Part shown: piece after piece, positions 1-10,089 of the stretch | How positions within the stretch are numbered: the first letter of the stretch is position 1 | How the letters are laid out: each line of letters begins with the position of its first letter | Assembly (NCBI RefSeq): GCF_019745455.1 | Contig: NZ_JAIETD010000032.1 | Span: forward strand, 29,282-93,281 | Direction: 5' to 3' | From: Methylobacterium sp. | GTDB lineage: Bacteria; Pseudomonadota; Alphaproteobacteria; Rhizobiales; Beijerinckiaceae | DNA length: 64,000 nt | Translations under genes and position numbers: made by a program | The notes under the pieces: model-generated | Databases searched by the model: none | Seen by the model: the letters and a program-made list of their open reading frames with translations, nothing else | What the model was told of the DNA's origin: nothing

Positions 1-1145
1 CCCTCATTGGCGACGAACCGAACCTGCCGTACCAGCGCCCGCCCCTGTCGAAGGCCTATCTGGCAGGCAAGCTCGATGCCGCCGGCCTTTTCCTGAGGGC
101 GGCGGGCTACTACGCCGATCATCGGATCGAACACCGAGGCCCGATCAGCGCCGTCGCCATCGACCGCGCGGCACGAAGCGTCCGATTGGAGGACGGATCG
201 GCCCTCCCCTACGATCATCTCATCATCGCCACGGGATCGCGCAACCGTGCGCTCAAGGTGGAGGGCGCCGATCTCGCGGGAGTCCATCAGCTTCGATCCC
301 TCGCCGACGCCGATGTGCTTCAATCCGGTCTTTCGGCGGCGCGTTCGGTGGTCATCGTCGGGGCCGGCTTCATCGGGCTCGAGTTTGCCGCCGTCTGCGC
401 CGCCCGCGGCCTCGACGTTACCGTCATCGAAGCCGCCGACCGGCCGATGGCTCGCGCTGTCTCGACCAGGACGTCGGCATTCTTCCTCGCCGCGCACGAG
501 AAGGCTGGCGTGCGCTTTGTCCTTGGCGCCGGGCTCGCCGCCATCCACGGGACCGACGGACGAGTTTCCTCGCTGAGGCTCGCCGACGGCAGCGAACTTG
601 CCGCCGACCTCGTCCTCGTCGGCATCGGCGTCGTGCCGAACCAGGAACTTGCAGCGGAGGCCGGCCTCGACACCGCCGACGGCATCGTCGTCGACGAGGT
701 CCTTGCCACCTCCGATACGGCCATCTCGGCTCTCGGCGATTGCGCGCGCTTCCCGACCCGCTTCGCCGAGGGCCTGTCCGGCGGGAACCGCGTGCGTATC
801 GAGTCGGTGCAGAACGCGATCGACCAGGGCCGCTGCCTCGCTGCGCGACTTGCCGGTCGCGCCGCATCCTACGACGCCGTACCGTGGTTCTGGAGCGATC
901 AGGGGCCGCACAAGCTTCAGATCGCCGGGCTTGCCGCACCCTCCGACCTCACGGTGGTTCGGGATGCCGGTTCCGGCTTTTCCGCCTTCCGCTATCGAGA
1001 GGGGCGCCTCTGCGCAGTCGAGTCGGTCGATCGTGCGGCCGACCACATGGCAGCACGGCGCATCCTCACCCTCGGCCTTACCCTGTCCCCCGATCAGGCA
1101 GCGGACGCCGGCTTCGATCTCAAGGCCCTGGCCAAGGGCGGATAG
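1..1145 (+). CDS. FAD/NAD-dependent ferredoxin (rubredoxin-type) reductase, 5' truncated by window edge
   Basis: The reading frame is open from base 3 of the window, so the true start lies upstream and the N-terminal FAD dinucleotide fold is missing. The visible part runs from the PYQRPPLSK segment typical of ThcD/BphA4-type reductases, through ATGSRNR, to a complete second Rossmann motif VVIVGAGFIGLEFAA that should bind NAD(P)H. The FAD-contacting GDCARFP motif follows, then the RIESVQNAIDQ and VPWFWSDQ segments of the C-terminal reductase domain. The family passes electrons from NAD(P)H through FAD to a small ferredoxin or rubredoxin that feeds an oxygenase such as a P450. A P450 lies about 11 kb downstream, but no linkage is implied. 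The partner ferredoxin is not visible here. Confidence 0.88.
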   Translation, partial: LIGDEPNLPYQRPPLSKAYLAGKLDAAGLFLRAAGYYADHRIEHRGPISAVAIDRAARSVRLEDGSALPYDHLIIATGSRNRALKVEGADLAGVHQLRSLADADVLQSGLSAARSVVIVGAGFIGLEFAAVCAARGLDVTVIEAADRPMARAVSTRTSAFFLAAHEKAGVRFVLGAGLAAIHGTDGRVSSLRLADGSELAADLVLVGIGVVPNQELAAEAGLDTADGIVVDEVLATSDTAISALGDCARFPTRFAEGLSGGNRVRIESVQNAIDQGRCLAARLAGRAASYDAVPWFWSDQGPHKLQIAGLAAPSDLTVVRDAGSGFSAFRYREGRLCAVESVDRAADHMAARRILTLGLTLSPDQAADAGFDLKALAKGG

Positions 1146-1148
1146 CGG

Positions 1149-1469
1149 TCAGCGATCGTTCTCGGTGGTCAGGTCGTCGGCGCGGGTTCCCTCGTCGCGG
1201 CCGCGGCGGCTCAACGTGACACCCTCGCCGCCATCCTCGCTGAACAGGACGCCCGCCATGATCAGGGCGCTGCGGAGGGCCTCTACCTGCCCCGTCGCTG
1301 GATCGCCGAACCCGTCCTCAAAAGCCTTCACGTCAGCCTCGCCGAACCCGACCTTGGCGGCGAGGTCGCCCTGCGACCAGCCCAGCAGAGCTCGAGCCGC
1401 GCGGGACTGCGCCGGGCTCATGGAAGCCGGCGCCATGCCATCCTGTCCGCTCTCGTCAGATCCCGCCAC
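1149..1469 (-). CDS. XRE-family helix-turn-helix regulator, 106 aa
   Basis: This is a short protein with one N-terminal Cro/C1-type helix-turn-helix (about residues 18-60). It includes the pattern AARALLGWSQGDLAAK, which is very common in small single-domain alphaproteobacterial XRE proteins. The tail, with ALRSALIMAGVLF and GGEGVTLSRRGR, also matches that group, in which a bulky acidic C-terminus follows the DNA-binding fold. It converges with the reductase gene and ends 3 bases from that gene's stop. Its start region faces the promoter region of the META-domain gene. The target is unknown; autoregulation or control of the divergent gene is the usual arrangement, but nothing in the sequence proves it. 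Confidence 0.72.
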   Translation of the reverse strand: MAGSDESGQDGMAPASMSPAQSRAARALLGWSQGDLAAKVGFGEADVKAFEDGFGDPATGQVEALRSALIMAGVLFSEDGGEGVTLSRRGRDEGTRADDLTTENDR

Positions 1470-1629
1470 GCCGCCGTCTCCTCTCGCGTTCTCTGGGATC
1501 TACAACCGGACGAAGGCAAGATCGTTCAGGCGATCCACGATTTACGCGCCGCTGGGGCCGAATTCCCGAGGCTGGAGCCTGGAATTTCGCTTCCGCACGG
1601 GACAGTCCAGAAAAGCATCGGCTGCGGTC

Positions 1630-1658
1630 TTGACCATATTTGCGCTGGAATCTTATCG
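1630..1658 (+). promoter_or_regulatory. Candidate sigma-70-type promoter for the META-domain gene
   Basis: TTGACC (1630-1635) is followed after 17 bases by TTATCG (1653-1658). The -35 element matches the housekeeping consensus at five of six bases and the spacing is ideal, but the -10 is weak. It lies about 85 bases upstream of the downstream ATG, in the 271-base space between divergently transcribed genes. This is a sequence match only. Confidence 0.28.
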
Positions 1659-1740
1659 GATGGGCAGCACCGTCCTGACGAAGCTCTGGAGCCGATCCCA
1701 GGACGATCGACGTGATGATGGCGCCAGGGGAGGCCGACCA

Positions 1741-2244
1741 ATGAGAGCAACGCTGATCGCCGCCGCGGCTTCCGCCGTCATCGGCACGACCCTTCTGGCC
1801 GCCACCGCGGCCCAGGCGCAGATGGGCAACAACGTCACCGGCTTCGGCAAGGAGAACCGGGAAAAGAAAGAGCAGAAGCAATACATTCCGGCGGCCAAGC
1901 CGCAAGAGAAGATCTTCCCGCTCGATTCGACCTGGACCGCGGTCAGTCTCAACGGCAAGCCGTTCAATGGCGCCGACCGGCCGAGCTTCGTCATCGACAA
2001 GCAGTACCGTGCCCGCGGCTATGGCGGATGCAACACGTTCGCGGCCACCGCCTTTCCCCTACGCGACCAGCAACTCGCCGTCGGCCCGCTCGCGCTGACC
2101 AAGAAGCCCTGCGACAAGGGCACCGGCGCCTCCGAGCAGGATTTCTTCATCGCTCTGCGCACCGCGGGCCAATGGGACCTTGTCGGCTCGCAACTGGTGA
2201 TCAAGAGCCAGAAGGGCGAACTGCGCTTCGATCGCGCGCTCTGA
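1741..2244 (+). CDS. Secreted META-domain (HslJ-like) protein, 167 aa
   Basis: The ATG at 1741 gives a clear Sec signal peptide (ATLIAAAASAVIGTTLLAAT, then AAQAQ, with cleavage near residue 24). The open frame extends far upstream, but that part reads as out-of-frame reductase sequence, so the later start is preferred. After a charged linker (residues about 32-60, rich in Lys, Glu and Gln) comes a META/HslJ-like domain with LDSTWTAVSLNGKPF and the hallmark GYGGCNTFAATAFPL, ending in a beta strand LRFDRAL. META domains are found in periplasmic stress-related proteins of unknown biochemistry; E. coli HslJ is linked to novobiocin resistance. Two Cys (in GGCN and KKPCDK) could form a disulfide. 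Confidence 0.78.
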   Translation: MRATLIAAAASAVIGTTLLAATAAQAQMGNNVTGFGKENREKKEQKQYIPAAKPQEKIFPLDSTWTAVSLNGKPFNGADRPSFVIDKQYRARGYGGCNTFAATAFPLRDQQLAVGPLALTKKPCDKGTGASEQDFFIALRTAGQWDLVGSQLVIKSQKGELRFDRAL

Positions 2245-2559
2245 ACGATCTGAAAGCGGCCGTTTACGCCGCGTTTAGGACGATCGCGGATCGCCGTTTC
2301 CGCTTCATCGGCCCTCAACCAACTCGGCGCCTCACTGCGTCCGTTGTCTGGGTCGAGGCATGCAATGGGTGTGAGAGTGGCGTCGTGCGGCGGTGCGGAA
2401 CCGCGTGGCGGATCTGGCGAGCAGCTTCGCTATACGTTCGCTCACGGTCTCGACAGGGCGGCTGCATGGATCGCTCTCGCGACACCGCTCTTCGCGACCG
2501 TCGCCGTCCTGATTGCCCGCTGACGGCCGAATCGTGCCTCGGCGCCGCGGCCTGAACGA
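2245..2559. other. 315-base spacer, mostly without recognisable genes
   Basis: This space separates the META-domain gene from the glycosyltransferase. I see no terminator with a T-run and no RNA gene. The only candidate content is one short open frame with a predicted membrane helix (2365-2523, listed separately). A second frame in the same stretch (2466-2555, 29 codons, ending just before the glycosyltransferase GTG) has a basic, low-complexity product and is not supported. Confidence 0.4.
2365..2523 (+). CDS. Possible 52-aa single-span membrane peptide
   Basis: An ATG at 2365 opens a 52-codon frame. Its C-terminal third is strongly hydrophobic (AWIALATPLFATVAVLIAR) and ends in Arg at the stop, as expected for a small inner-membrane protein. 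The N-terminal half is Gly/Arg-rich and unremarkable. The ribosome site is weak (GAGG about 10 bases upstream). It sits 36 bases before the glycosyltransferase start on the same strand. No homology is claimed; GC-rich DNA throws up hydrophobic chance frames, so this is a tentative call. Confidence 0.25.
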   Translation: MGVRVASCGGAEPRGGSGEQLRYTFAHGLDRAAAWIALATPLFATVAVLIAR

Positions 2560-3669
2560 GTGCGGCCTGTTCTTCACGTCATCTCCGGCTTGCGGACCGG
2601 TGGGGCCGAGACCATGCTGGTCGCGCTCTGCCGCAGTCTTGAGGCCCGGGGGATTCCGCAGCACGTCGTCACCCTCACCGAAGGGGGTGCGAATCGGGCG
2701 GTCCTGGAAGCGGCCGGTATCCCGGTTCATGGTCTCGCCCCTCGCGGGCCGCTGGGCGCGGGGACCTCGGCCGTATCGCTCGCCCTTCTGATCCGACGTC
2801 TGCGGCCGGCCGTGCTGCAGGGCTGGCTCTACCATGGCGACCTGCTCTCGGCCGTGAGCCACCGCTTTGCCGGCACCCCGGCCTCGACCCTGCTCGCCTG
2901 GGGTCTGCGCAATTCAGACATCGACCATGCTCGCTACGGCCGACTGCTCCTCGCCGGCCGATACCTGTCGCGATGGCCTGGAATCGTGATCTCGAACAGC
3001 CAGGCCGGCGCCGATTTTCACCTCGCGCAGGGCTATCGGCCCCAACGCCTCGCGGTGATCCCCAACGGCATCAATACGGACCGCTTCCGGCCCGACCACA
3101 GGGCCCGCGCCGTCATGCGGGCAGAACTTGGGATCGCTCATAACTCGATCGTCGCGGTTCATGCCGCTCGGCTCGACCCGATGAAGGATCACGTCACGCT
3201 CCTCGAAGCGGCGAGCCGAGTGCCCGGTGTCAGCTTCCTCCTCGCCGGTGCCGGGACCGAGACGCTTGATCTGCCGCCGAATGCGGTCGCCCTCGGCCGG
3301 CGCGATGATCTCGATCGGCTTTATGCCGCCGCCGACGTCGTGGTTTCGACCTCGGCCTTCGGCGAGGGCTTCTCCAATGCCTTGGCTGAGGGGATGGCGG
3401 CTGGTCTGGTGCCTGTGGCGACGCATGTCGGCGATGCGAAGCTGATCCTCTCCGATATCGGCCATTTGGTTTCGCCCAAGGATCCTGCTGCCATAGCGGC
3501 GGCGATCCTGGAGCTATCTGCCCTGCCGGTGGCGGAGCGTCGAGGGATCGGCGAGGCTGCACGGGCTCGGATCGAGACCCGCTTCGGAGTCGCCGCAATG
3601 GCCGACAACTTCCTGGCCGCATGGAACGGGGCCGGGGCGGTGCTGAACGGTCAGCAGAACGGCCGCTGA
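2560..3669 (+). CDS. GT4-family glycosyltransferase, 369 aa
   Basis: This is a GT-B fold glycosyltransferase of family 4. It starts with GTG in a frame that reads straight into the family's N-terminal motif VLHVISGLRTGGAETM, where the Gly-Gly-Ala-Glu loop contacts the acceptor/donor cleft. The mid-region VIPNGINTDRFRP opens the second Rossmann-like domain. VAVHAARLDPMKDH is the usual R/K catalytic region. EGFSNALAE near residue 270 is the E-x7-E motif that holds the nucleotide sugar. Such enzymes act at the cytoplasmic face on lipid-linked or polysaccharide acceptors. It stands alone, with no polysaccharide export or assembly genes beside it, so the sugar and the polymer cannot be named. Confidence 0.86.
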   Translation: MRPVLHVISGLRTGGAETMLVALCRSLEARGIPQHVVTLTEGGANRAVLEAAGIPVHGLAPRGPLGAGTSAVSLALLIRRLRPAVLQGWLYHGDLLSAVSHRFAGTPASTLLAWGLRNSDIDHARYGRLLLAGRYLSRWPGIVISNSQAGADFHLAQGYRPQRLAVIPNGINTDRFRPDHRARAVMRAELGIAHNSIVAVHAARLDPMKDHVTLLEAASRVPGVSFLLAGAGTETLDLPPNAVALGRRDDLDRLYAAADVVVSTSAFGEGFSNALAEGMAAGLVPVATHVGDAKLILSDIGHLVSPKDPAAIAAAILELSALPVAERRGIGEAARARIETRFGVAAMADNFLAAWNGAGAVLNGQQNGR

Positions 3670-3894
3670 AGAACAAATTTCTCCTATGCCACCGGTTTGC
3701 GAATAGACCATTCTACTGCCCCGATAATCTTCCATTTCTACAGAAGGTTATTGTCGTTCTGCCACGCTTCGCGATTGCCTCGTACAGGTCGCCGCGATAT
3801 TCCCGGCGCCATACTGGTCCGGCTGGCGCCCGCTGCCCGTCCCATCGTCACGCCGGACCGTCCTCGAGATGGCCGCCCCAGAGGAGATGAACCC

Positions 3895-4857
3895 ATGAGC
3901 GACACCGCCAAGGCCGGCCACGGCCGCATTTACGGCTCCATTACCGAGACGATCGGCAACACGCCCCTCGTCCGGCTGAACCGTATCACCAAGGAGCGCG
4001 GCATCGAGGCCGAGATCCTGCTGAAGCTCGAATTCTTCAACCCCATCGCGAGCGTGAAGGACCGTATCGGCGTCAACATGATCGACGCGCTGGAAGCCTC
4101 GGGTCGGCTCAAGCCCGGCGGCACGCTGGTCGAGCCGACCTCCGGCAATACCGGCATCGCCCTCGCCTTCGTAGCCGCCGCCCGCGGCTACCGGCTCATC
4201 CTCGTGATGCCCGAGACGATGTCGCTGGAGCGCCGCAAGATGCTGGCCTTCCTCGGCGCCGAGCTCGCCCTCACCCCCGGCCCTCAGGGCATGAAGGGTG
4301 CCATCGCCAAGGCCGAGGAACTGCTGGCCGAGATTCCCGGCGCGGTGATGCCGCAGCAATTCTCGAACCCAGCAAACCCGGAGATCCACCGCAAGACGAC
4401 GGCGGAAGAGATCTGGAACGATACGCAGGGCCAGCTCGACGCCTTCGTGGCGGGCGTCGGCACCGGCGGCACCATCACGGGCGTCGGCTCTGTGCTGAAG
4501 CCCCGCCTGCCGAACCTGCGCGTCGTCGCGGTGGAGCCGGTGGATTCGCCGGTGATTTCCGGCGGCCAGCCGGGCCCGCACAAGATCCAGGGTATCGGCG
4601 CCGGCTTCATCCCCGAGAATCTCCATCGCGACGTCGTGGACGAGGTCATCACAGTGTCGAACCAAGAGGCCTTCGATACCTCGCGCTTGGTGGCGCGGCT
4701 GGAGGGCATCCCCGGCGGCATCTCGACCGGCGGCAACGTCGCCGCGGCGCTGAAGCTCGCCGAGCGGCCGGAATTCCGAGGCAAGCGCATCGTCACGGTC
4801 GCCTGCTCCTTCGCCGAGCGCTACATTTCGTCGGCGCTGTTCGAGGGGATCGGCTGA
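3895..4857 (+). CDS. cysK: Cysteine synthase A (O-acetylserine sulfhydrylase), 320 aa
   Basis: This enzyme converts O-acetylserine plus sulfide to cysteine and acetate using PLP. The start at 3895 is fixed by a strong GAGGAGA site 8 bases upstream; the frame stays open to 3697, but that part is not protein-like. Lys55 in NPIASVKDR is the PLP lysine, TSGNTG at 82-87 is the substrate loop, [10 protein letters not shown] is the phosphate-binding loop, and the C-terminal [12 protein letters not shown] segment is typical. Length matches bacterial CysK. It ends in Ile-Gly, and CysK proteins commonly offer their active site to the CysE C-terminal Ile. It is monocistronic by spacing, with a hairpin downstream. 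CysM is less likely given the TSGNTG context and length. Confidence 0.92.
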   Translation: MSDTAKAGHGRIYGSITETIGNTPLVRLNRITKERGIEAEILLKLEFFNPIASVKDRIGVNMIDALEASGRLKPGGTLVEPTSGNTGIALAFVAAARGYRLILVMPETMSLERRKMLAFLGAELALTPGPQGMKGAIAKAEELLAEIPGAVMPQQFSNPANPEIHRKTTAEEIWNDTQGQLDAFVAGVGTGGTITGVGSVLKPRLPNLRVVAVEPVDSPVISGGQPGPHKIQGIGAGFIPENLHRDVVDEVITVSNQEAFDTSRLVARLEGIPGGISTGGNVAAALKLAERPEFRGKRIVTVACSFAERYISSALFEGIG

Positions 4858-4873
4858 CCTCGGCTGTATCCTC

Positions 4874-4901
4874 GCGTCACCGGCACGGGCGGCCGTGACG
4901 C
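4874..4901 (+). terminator. Hairpin after cysK, probable terminator
   Basis: GCGTCAC (4874-4880) pairs with GTGACGC (4895-4901). Inside it GGC can pair with GCC, leaving one bulged base. The stem is GC-rich and lies 17 bases after the cysK stop. The following sequence (AACTTCC) lacks a real T-run, so termination strength is uncertain. Confidence 0.4.
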
Positions 4902-4950
4902 AACTTCCTCCGGTCGGGCCGGGTTGTCCCGGTCAGACAGGAGGAATTCC

Positions 4951-5139
4951 ATGACTGATGAGACCGCACGGTCCTCGCTGAAGGATGCCGACACCTCCAA
5001 GGGCGGCGCAACGAGTGCCGGGATCAATCCCGCCGACGTCGGCAAGGCATCCTCCAGCCCCTCCGCTTCGCCTGAGTCGAACGAAACGAAGGAGGCGATC
5101 GACCGTGCTACCGCCTCCATCGGCAAGGACGAGGGCTGA
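4951..5139 (+). CDS. Small hydrophilic, probably disordered protein, 62 aa (first of three)
   Basis: The start at 4951 has an excellent ribosome site (AGGAGG about 7 bases before ATG), which strongly supports translation. The product is rich in Ser, Ala, Asp, Glu, Lys and Gly, with no Cys, Trp, Tyr or Phe. It contains SSSPSASPES and ends in an amphipathic stretch (KEAIDRATASIGKDEG). It has no signal peptide or membrane helix, so it should be a cytosolic disordered protein. It ends 3 bases before the next small gene, so the two are likely co-transcribed. I do not recognise a family; composition resembles stress-associated hydrophilins, which is an inference only. Confidence 0.66.
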   Translation: MTDETARSSLKDADTSKGGATSAGINPADVGKASSSPSASPESNETKEAIDRATASIGKDEG

Positions 5140-5142
5140 GCC

Positions 5143-5457
5143 ATGTCCGGCGACAGCATTCCGACCGAGACCGTCACCCGTAAGCCCGACGAGGATGTCG
5201 GCAAGCCGGGCGGCCCCGCCGCGGGCGGCGGCAAGCAGACGGCGCAGCAGGCGGAGATCACCCGGCAGGGGAGCGGCGGCCGCAGCGAGGCCGAGGAGCA
5301 TGCCTCCTGGAGCAAAGGCGGCGGCGAGCCCGGTCGCAACCCGGCGCCCATCGGCGGCTCGTCGAACGGCCATTCCGACCAGAAGGCTGCACAAGGCCCA
5401 CGCGAGGACGAGCCCGTCGCGGCAGGCCACTACAAGGTCGAACGCGGCAACAGCTGA
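5143..5457 (+). CDS. Gly-rich hydrophilic, probably disordered protein, 104 aa (second of three)
   Basis: Roughly one residue in five is Gly, and most others are polar or charged. Only one Trp and one Tyr are present, and there is no Cys. Segments include GKPGGPAAGGGKQTAQQ and HASWSKGGGEPGRNPAP, the latter loosely like the KGG segments of general-stress proteins. No hydrophobic core, signal peptide or membrane helix can be seen. The gene starts 3 bases after the first small gene, and the next one starts 21 bases after its stop, consistent with a three-gene operon. Function is unknown; desiccation or osmotic protection is a guess from composition. Confidence 0.62.
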   Translation: MSGDSIPTETVTRKPDEDVGKPGGPAAGGGKQTAQQAEITRQGSGGRSEAEEHASWSKGGGEPGRNPAPIGGSSNGHSDQKAAQGPREDEPVAAGHYKVERGNS

Positions 5458-5478
5458 CGTCACGCGAAAAGGATCACC

Positions 5479-5640
5479 ATGCCTTCCGACCGAGACGATC
5501 AGACCGAGAAGCCCGCCAAGAAGCCGGCAAACGTCGCGCCCGATGCGGTGAAGGACCCCAACGAGAAGACGGACGGGAAACCGGGACTGGGCGGCCAGGG
5601 CGGTTCGGCCGACAACGAGACCGACCCGGGCAGCAGCTGA
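5479..5640 (+). CDS. Small acidic/basic disordered protein, 53 aa (third of three)
   Basis: ATG at 5479 follows an AAAAGGA site 5 bases upstream. The 53-residue product is almost wholly polar (EKPAKKPANVAPDAVKDPNE and a Gly-rich KPGLGGQGGSA) and has no aromatic residue or Cys. Its style matches the two preceding small proteins: Pro/Lys/Asp-rich N-terminus, Gly-rich C-terminus, Ser-Ser end. The three are probably paralogues by composition rather than by alignable sequence. I do not recognise a family. Confidence 0.58.
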   Translation: MPSDRDDQTEKPAKKPANVAPDAVKDPNEKTDGKPGLGGQGGSADNETDPGSS

Positions 5641-5728
5641 AGCCCAGCGGGCCCAAGACTGGTCGGGGTATCCGCCGTTTGAACACCGAGGGCGGACGGG
5701 TACTGTATCCCTCAGGGAGACAGACGCC

Positions 5729-7384
5729 ATGACCGCCCAAGCGATACCGGCCGAGAGAGCCGAGACGATCTACGACCGGGATCTCGACCGGAACCCGGCC
5801 AATCACCAGCCCCTGACGCCGCTCACCTATCTCGCTCGGGCGGCCCAAGTCTTTCCAGAGCACGTCGCGGTCATTCACGGCGCGCTTCGGCGTCCCTATT
5901 CCGATCTCTATGCGCGCTGCCGCCGCCTCGCCTCGGGACTGGCGGCCCGTGGGATCGGACGCGGCGACACCGTTGCGGTGATGCTCGCCAACACCCCGGA
6001 AATGATCGAATGCCATTACGGGGTGCCGATGACTGGCGCCGTTCTCAATACCTTGAACACCCGCCTCGATGCCGCCGGCCTCGCCTTCTGCCTCGACCAT
6101 GGAGAGGCCAAGGTGCTGATCACCGACCGTGAATTCGCCAGGGTTGTCGGCCCGGCCTTGGCGCAGGCCAAGGCGAAGCCTCTTGTCATCGACGTGGACG
6201 ATCCCGGATATCAGGATGCGGGCGAAGCGATCGGCAGTCTCGGCTACGAGGCGTTTCTCGCCGAGGGGGACCCAGCCTTCGAATGGGCGATGCCCGGCGA
6301 CGAGTGGGACGCGATCTCGCTGAATTACACCTCCGGGACCACCGGCGATCCGAAGGGCGTCGTCTACCACCATCGCGGCGCCGCACTCCTCTCCCTCGGC
6401 AACGTGATTACCGGAGGACTCGGGCAGCACCCGGTCTATCTCTGGACGCTGCCGATGTTCCATTGCAACGGCTGGTGCTTCGCCTGGACCCTGTCGGTCG
6501 TGGCCGGCACCCATGTCTGCCTGCGGCAGGTCCGGGCCGGTCCACTCTATCGGGCACTCGCCGAGCACGACGTCACGCATCTCTGCGGCGCGCCGATCGT
6601 GATGCAACTCCTGCTCAACGCGTCGGACGAGGAAAGACGGCCGCTGCCGCGCCGGGTCGCCTTCATGACCGCGGCCGCGCCCCCGCCTCAGGCGGTGCTG
6701 GCCGCCATGGGCGATGCGGGCTTCGACGTCACCCATCTTTATGGTCTGACCGAGACCTACGGACCTGCCGTGGTCAACGCCTGGCACCGGGATTGGGACG
6801 GTCTCGCCGAGGACGAGCGCGCTGCCAAGATGGCGCGCCAGGGCGTGCGCTACCCAGTCCTCGAAGGCTTCGACATCCGCGACCCCGAGACCATGGAATC
6901 CGTTCCGGCCGACGGCGAGACCATGGGCGAGGCGATGTTCCGCGGCAACGTGGTGATGCGCGGCTACCTCAAGAACCCGAAGGCGACGCAGGCCGCCTTT
7001 TCCGGCGGCTGGTTCCGGTCGGGCGATCTCGGGGTGAAGCACCCGGACGGCTACATACAGCTGAAAGACCGCTCGAAGGACATCATCATCTCCGGCGGGG
7101 AGAACATCTCCTCGATCGAGGTCGAGGACGCCCTCTTCCGCCACCCCGACGTGACGGCCGCCGCCGTCGTCGCCAAGCCGGACGCAAAATGGGGTGAGAC
7201 GCCGGTCGCCTTCGTGGAGTTGAAACCCGGAACCGCGGTCGAGGCAGATGCGCTCATAGCCTGGTGCCGCGAGCGCCTTGCGGGCTACAAGATCCCGCGC
7301 GAAATCGTCTTCGAGGAGCTGCCAAAGACCTCGACGGGAAAGGTGCAGAAGTTCCTGCTTCGGGAGCGGGCGAAGGCGATGTGA
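5729..7384 (+). CDS. AMP-forming acyl-CoA synthetase (DmdB/FadD-like), 551 aa
   Basis: This adenylate-forming ligase activates a carboxylic acid with ATP and then transfers it to CoA. NYTSGTTGDPKGVVYHH (about 198-214) is the AMP-binding P-loop. LYGLTETYGPAVVNAW is the A5 motif. GWFRSGDLGVKHPDGYI with KDRSKDIIISGGENISS is the A7/A8 hinge. Lys538 in PKTSTGKVQK is the C-terminal catalytic lysine. The N-terminal RNPANHQPLTPLTYLARAA and FCLDHGEAKVLITD segments resemble the methylthiopropionyl-CoA ligase (DmdB) and medium-chain branch. The real substrate cannot be read from sequence. A good GGGAG site precedes the ATG. It stands alone and converges with typA across a shared hairpin. Confidence 0.87.
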   Translation: MTAQAIPAERAETIYDRDLDRNPANHQPLTPLTYLARAAQVFPEHVAVIHGALRRPYSDLYARCRRLASGLAARGIGRGDTVAVMLANTPEMIECHYGVPMTGAVLNTLNTRLDAAGLAFCLDHGEAKVLITDREFARVVGPALAQAKAKPLVIDVDDPGYQDAGEAIGSLGYEAFLAEGDPAFEWAMPGDEWDAISLNYTSGTTGDPKGVVYHHRGAALLSLGNVITGGLGQHPVYLWTLPMFHCNGWCFAWTLSVVAGTHVCLRQVRAGPLYRALAEHDVTHLCGAPIVMQLLLNASDEERRPLPRRVAFMTAAAPPPQAVLAAMGDAGFDVTHLYGLTETYGPAVVNAWHRDWDGLAEDERAAKMARQGVRYPVLEGFDIRDPETMESVPADGETMGEAMFRGNVVMRGYLKNPKATQAAFSGGWFRSGDLGVKHPDGYIQLKDRSKDIIISGGENISSIEVEDALFRHPDVTAAAVVAKPDAKWGETPVAFVELKPGTAVEADALIAWCRERLAGYKIPREIVFEELPKTSTGKVQKFLLRERAKAM

Positions 7385-7415
7385 GGGCGTCGTGAGACGC
7401 GTGAGGCCAAAAGAA

Positions 7416-7438
7416 AAGGCCGGGCAAAGCCCGGCCTT
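7416..7438. terminator. Bidirectional terminator between acyl-CoA synthetase and typA
   Basis: AAGGCCGGGC (7416-7425), loop AAA, and GCCCGGCCTT (7429-7438) form a perfect 10-bp stem. A-rich sequence on the left and TT on the right let it work for both converging genes. Confidence 0.82.
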
Positions 7439-7465
7439 CGCTCATATCGAACCTGACTTTTCGCG

Positions 7466-9286
<1,821 letters not shown>

Positions 9287-9468
9287 GGGGTATCCGAAGC
9301 GAGAAGAGCCCGTCACGTCACAGGCCGCGAGAATGCGGCCGGCCACGCCGGGTCCAGAATCGAGCTATCGCGCTGCAATATAAGGTTGGGCTCCATCCGG
9401 CAAGGGCCGCCTGCGTCTTGAGCTGCAGGACGGTCGAGCGGGGACCGCATGGCTGTATGTGCGAGAGG

Positions 9469-9783
9469 CTAACGCTGTCGGTCTTTTGCGCCCGCTGGGG
9501 AGGTCGTCGTCTCCAGCGCACCGCGCAGGATGTCGTTCACGCGCACCTGCCAGCCCGGTCCCGACGCCCGAAAACGCTCGATCACGTCGGCATCGAGGCG
9601 CAGCGTGACCTGCTTCTTCGGCGAGGCGACCCGAGGCCGGCCACGTCCGCGCCGGATCAGCTTGTCGCCGATGTGGAAGTCGGCCCGTGCCATCATCTCA
9701 GCGGTGAGTTCCGGGATGTCGTCGTACTCCTCTGGCTGACTCACGTGCGCATCGACCTTGGCGAGATCTGTATTGCCGACCAA
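9469..9783 (-). CDS. brnA: BrnA-family antitoxin, 104 aa
   Basis: This is the antitoxin and autorepressor of a type II system. The N-terminal region (DLAKVDAHVSQPEEYDDIPE) is characteristic of the long alphaproteobacterial BrnA form. The C-terminal part holds the ribbon-helix-helix-like DNA-binding segment KKQVTLRLDADVIERFRASG, followed by GPGWQVRVNDILRGAL. The family neutralises BrnT and binds its own promoter as a dimer or tetramer. Its start overlaps the toxin gene by 43 bases, so the two are translationally linked with the toxin first, the usual brnTA order. An inverted repeat upstream of brnT may be its operator. Confidence 0.85.
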   Translation of the reverse strand: MVGNTDLAKVDAHVSQPEEYDDIPELTAEMMARADFHIGDKLIRRGRGRPRVASPKKQVTLRLDADVIERFRASGPGWQVRVNDILRGALETTTSPAGAKDRQR

Positions 9784-10055
9784 CTCAGAAAAAACGGTCC
9801 GTAGCGCCTCTGTTCGCGGTCATCGGCCTTCCTCATCGAAAAGACGTGGCGATCCGCACCACGCGGCGTCCAGATCACGATCATCATGCGCTCATGCCGG
9901 TAGCCGACGGCCACCATACGAGTCTCGCCGTAGTCAAACCGCTCATCCTCGAACTGAAGAACTGGGCCTTCGAAAATCGCAGCGGCATCGGCAAAGTCGA
10001 GGTTCCGTTCCATCAGCGGCCTTTCTCGCTTCGCAGGAACGAACGTGATCGCCAT
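9741..10055 (-). CDS. brnT: BrnT-family ribonuclease toxin, 104 aa
   Basis: BrnT has a RelE-like fold and cleaves RNA when the antitoxin is lost. The start at 10055 gives MAITFVPAKRERP, which matches the canonical DPAKRxKxL opening; the longer open frame and the internal Met (MERNLDF) fit less well. Recognisable family segments are LDFADAAAIFEGP, FEDERFDYGETRMVAVG, MMIVIWTPRG and the terminal SMRKADDREQRRY. The last 19 residues extend past the usual end and overlap the antitoxin start. Divergent from minC. Confidence 0.85.
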   Translation of the reverse strand: MAITFVPAKRERPLMERNLDFADAAAIFEGPVLQFEDERFDYGETRMVAVGYRHERMMIVIWTPRGADRHVFSMRKADDREQRRYGPFFLSWSAIQISPRSMRT

Positions 10056-10089
10056 GGCTATCGGTAGCGCACCTCCATCCCGGTTTCGC

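Noticed and set aside
598..1740. Long upstream extension of the META-domain frame
   Set aside because: The 381 upstream codons overlap the reductase gene in another phase and read as Ser/Pro/Arg-rich noise; the ATG at 1741 begins a clean signal peptide.
3697..3894. Upstream extension of cysK by 66 codons
   Set aside because: CysK begins at the ATG with GAGGAGA; the added residues do not resemble any CysK.
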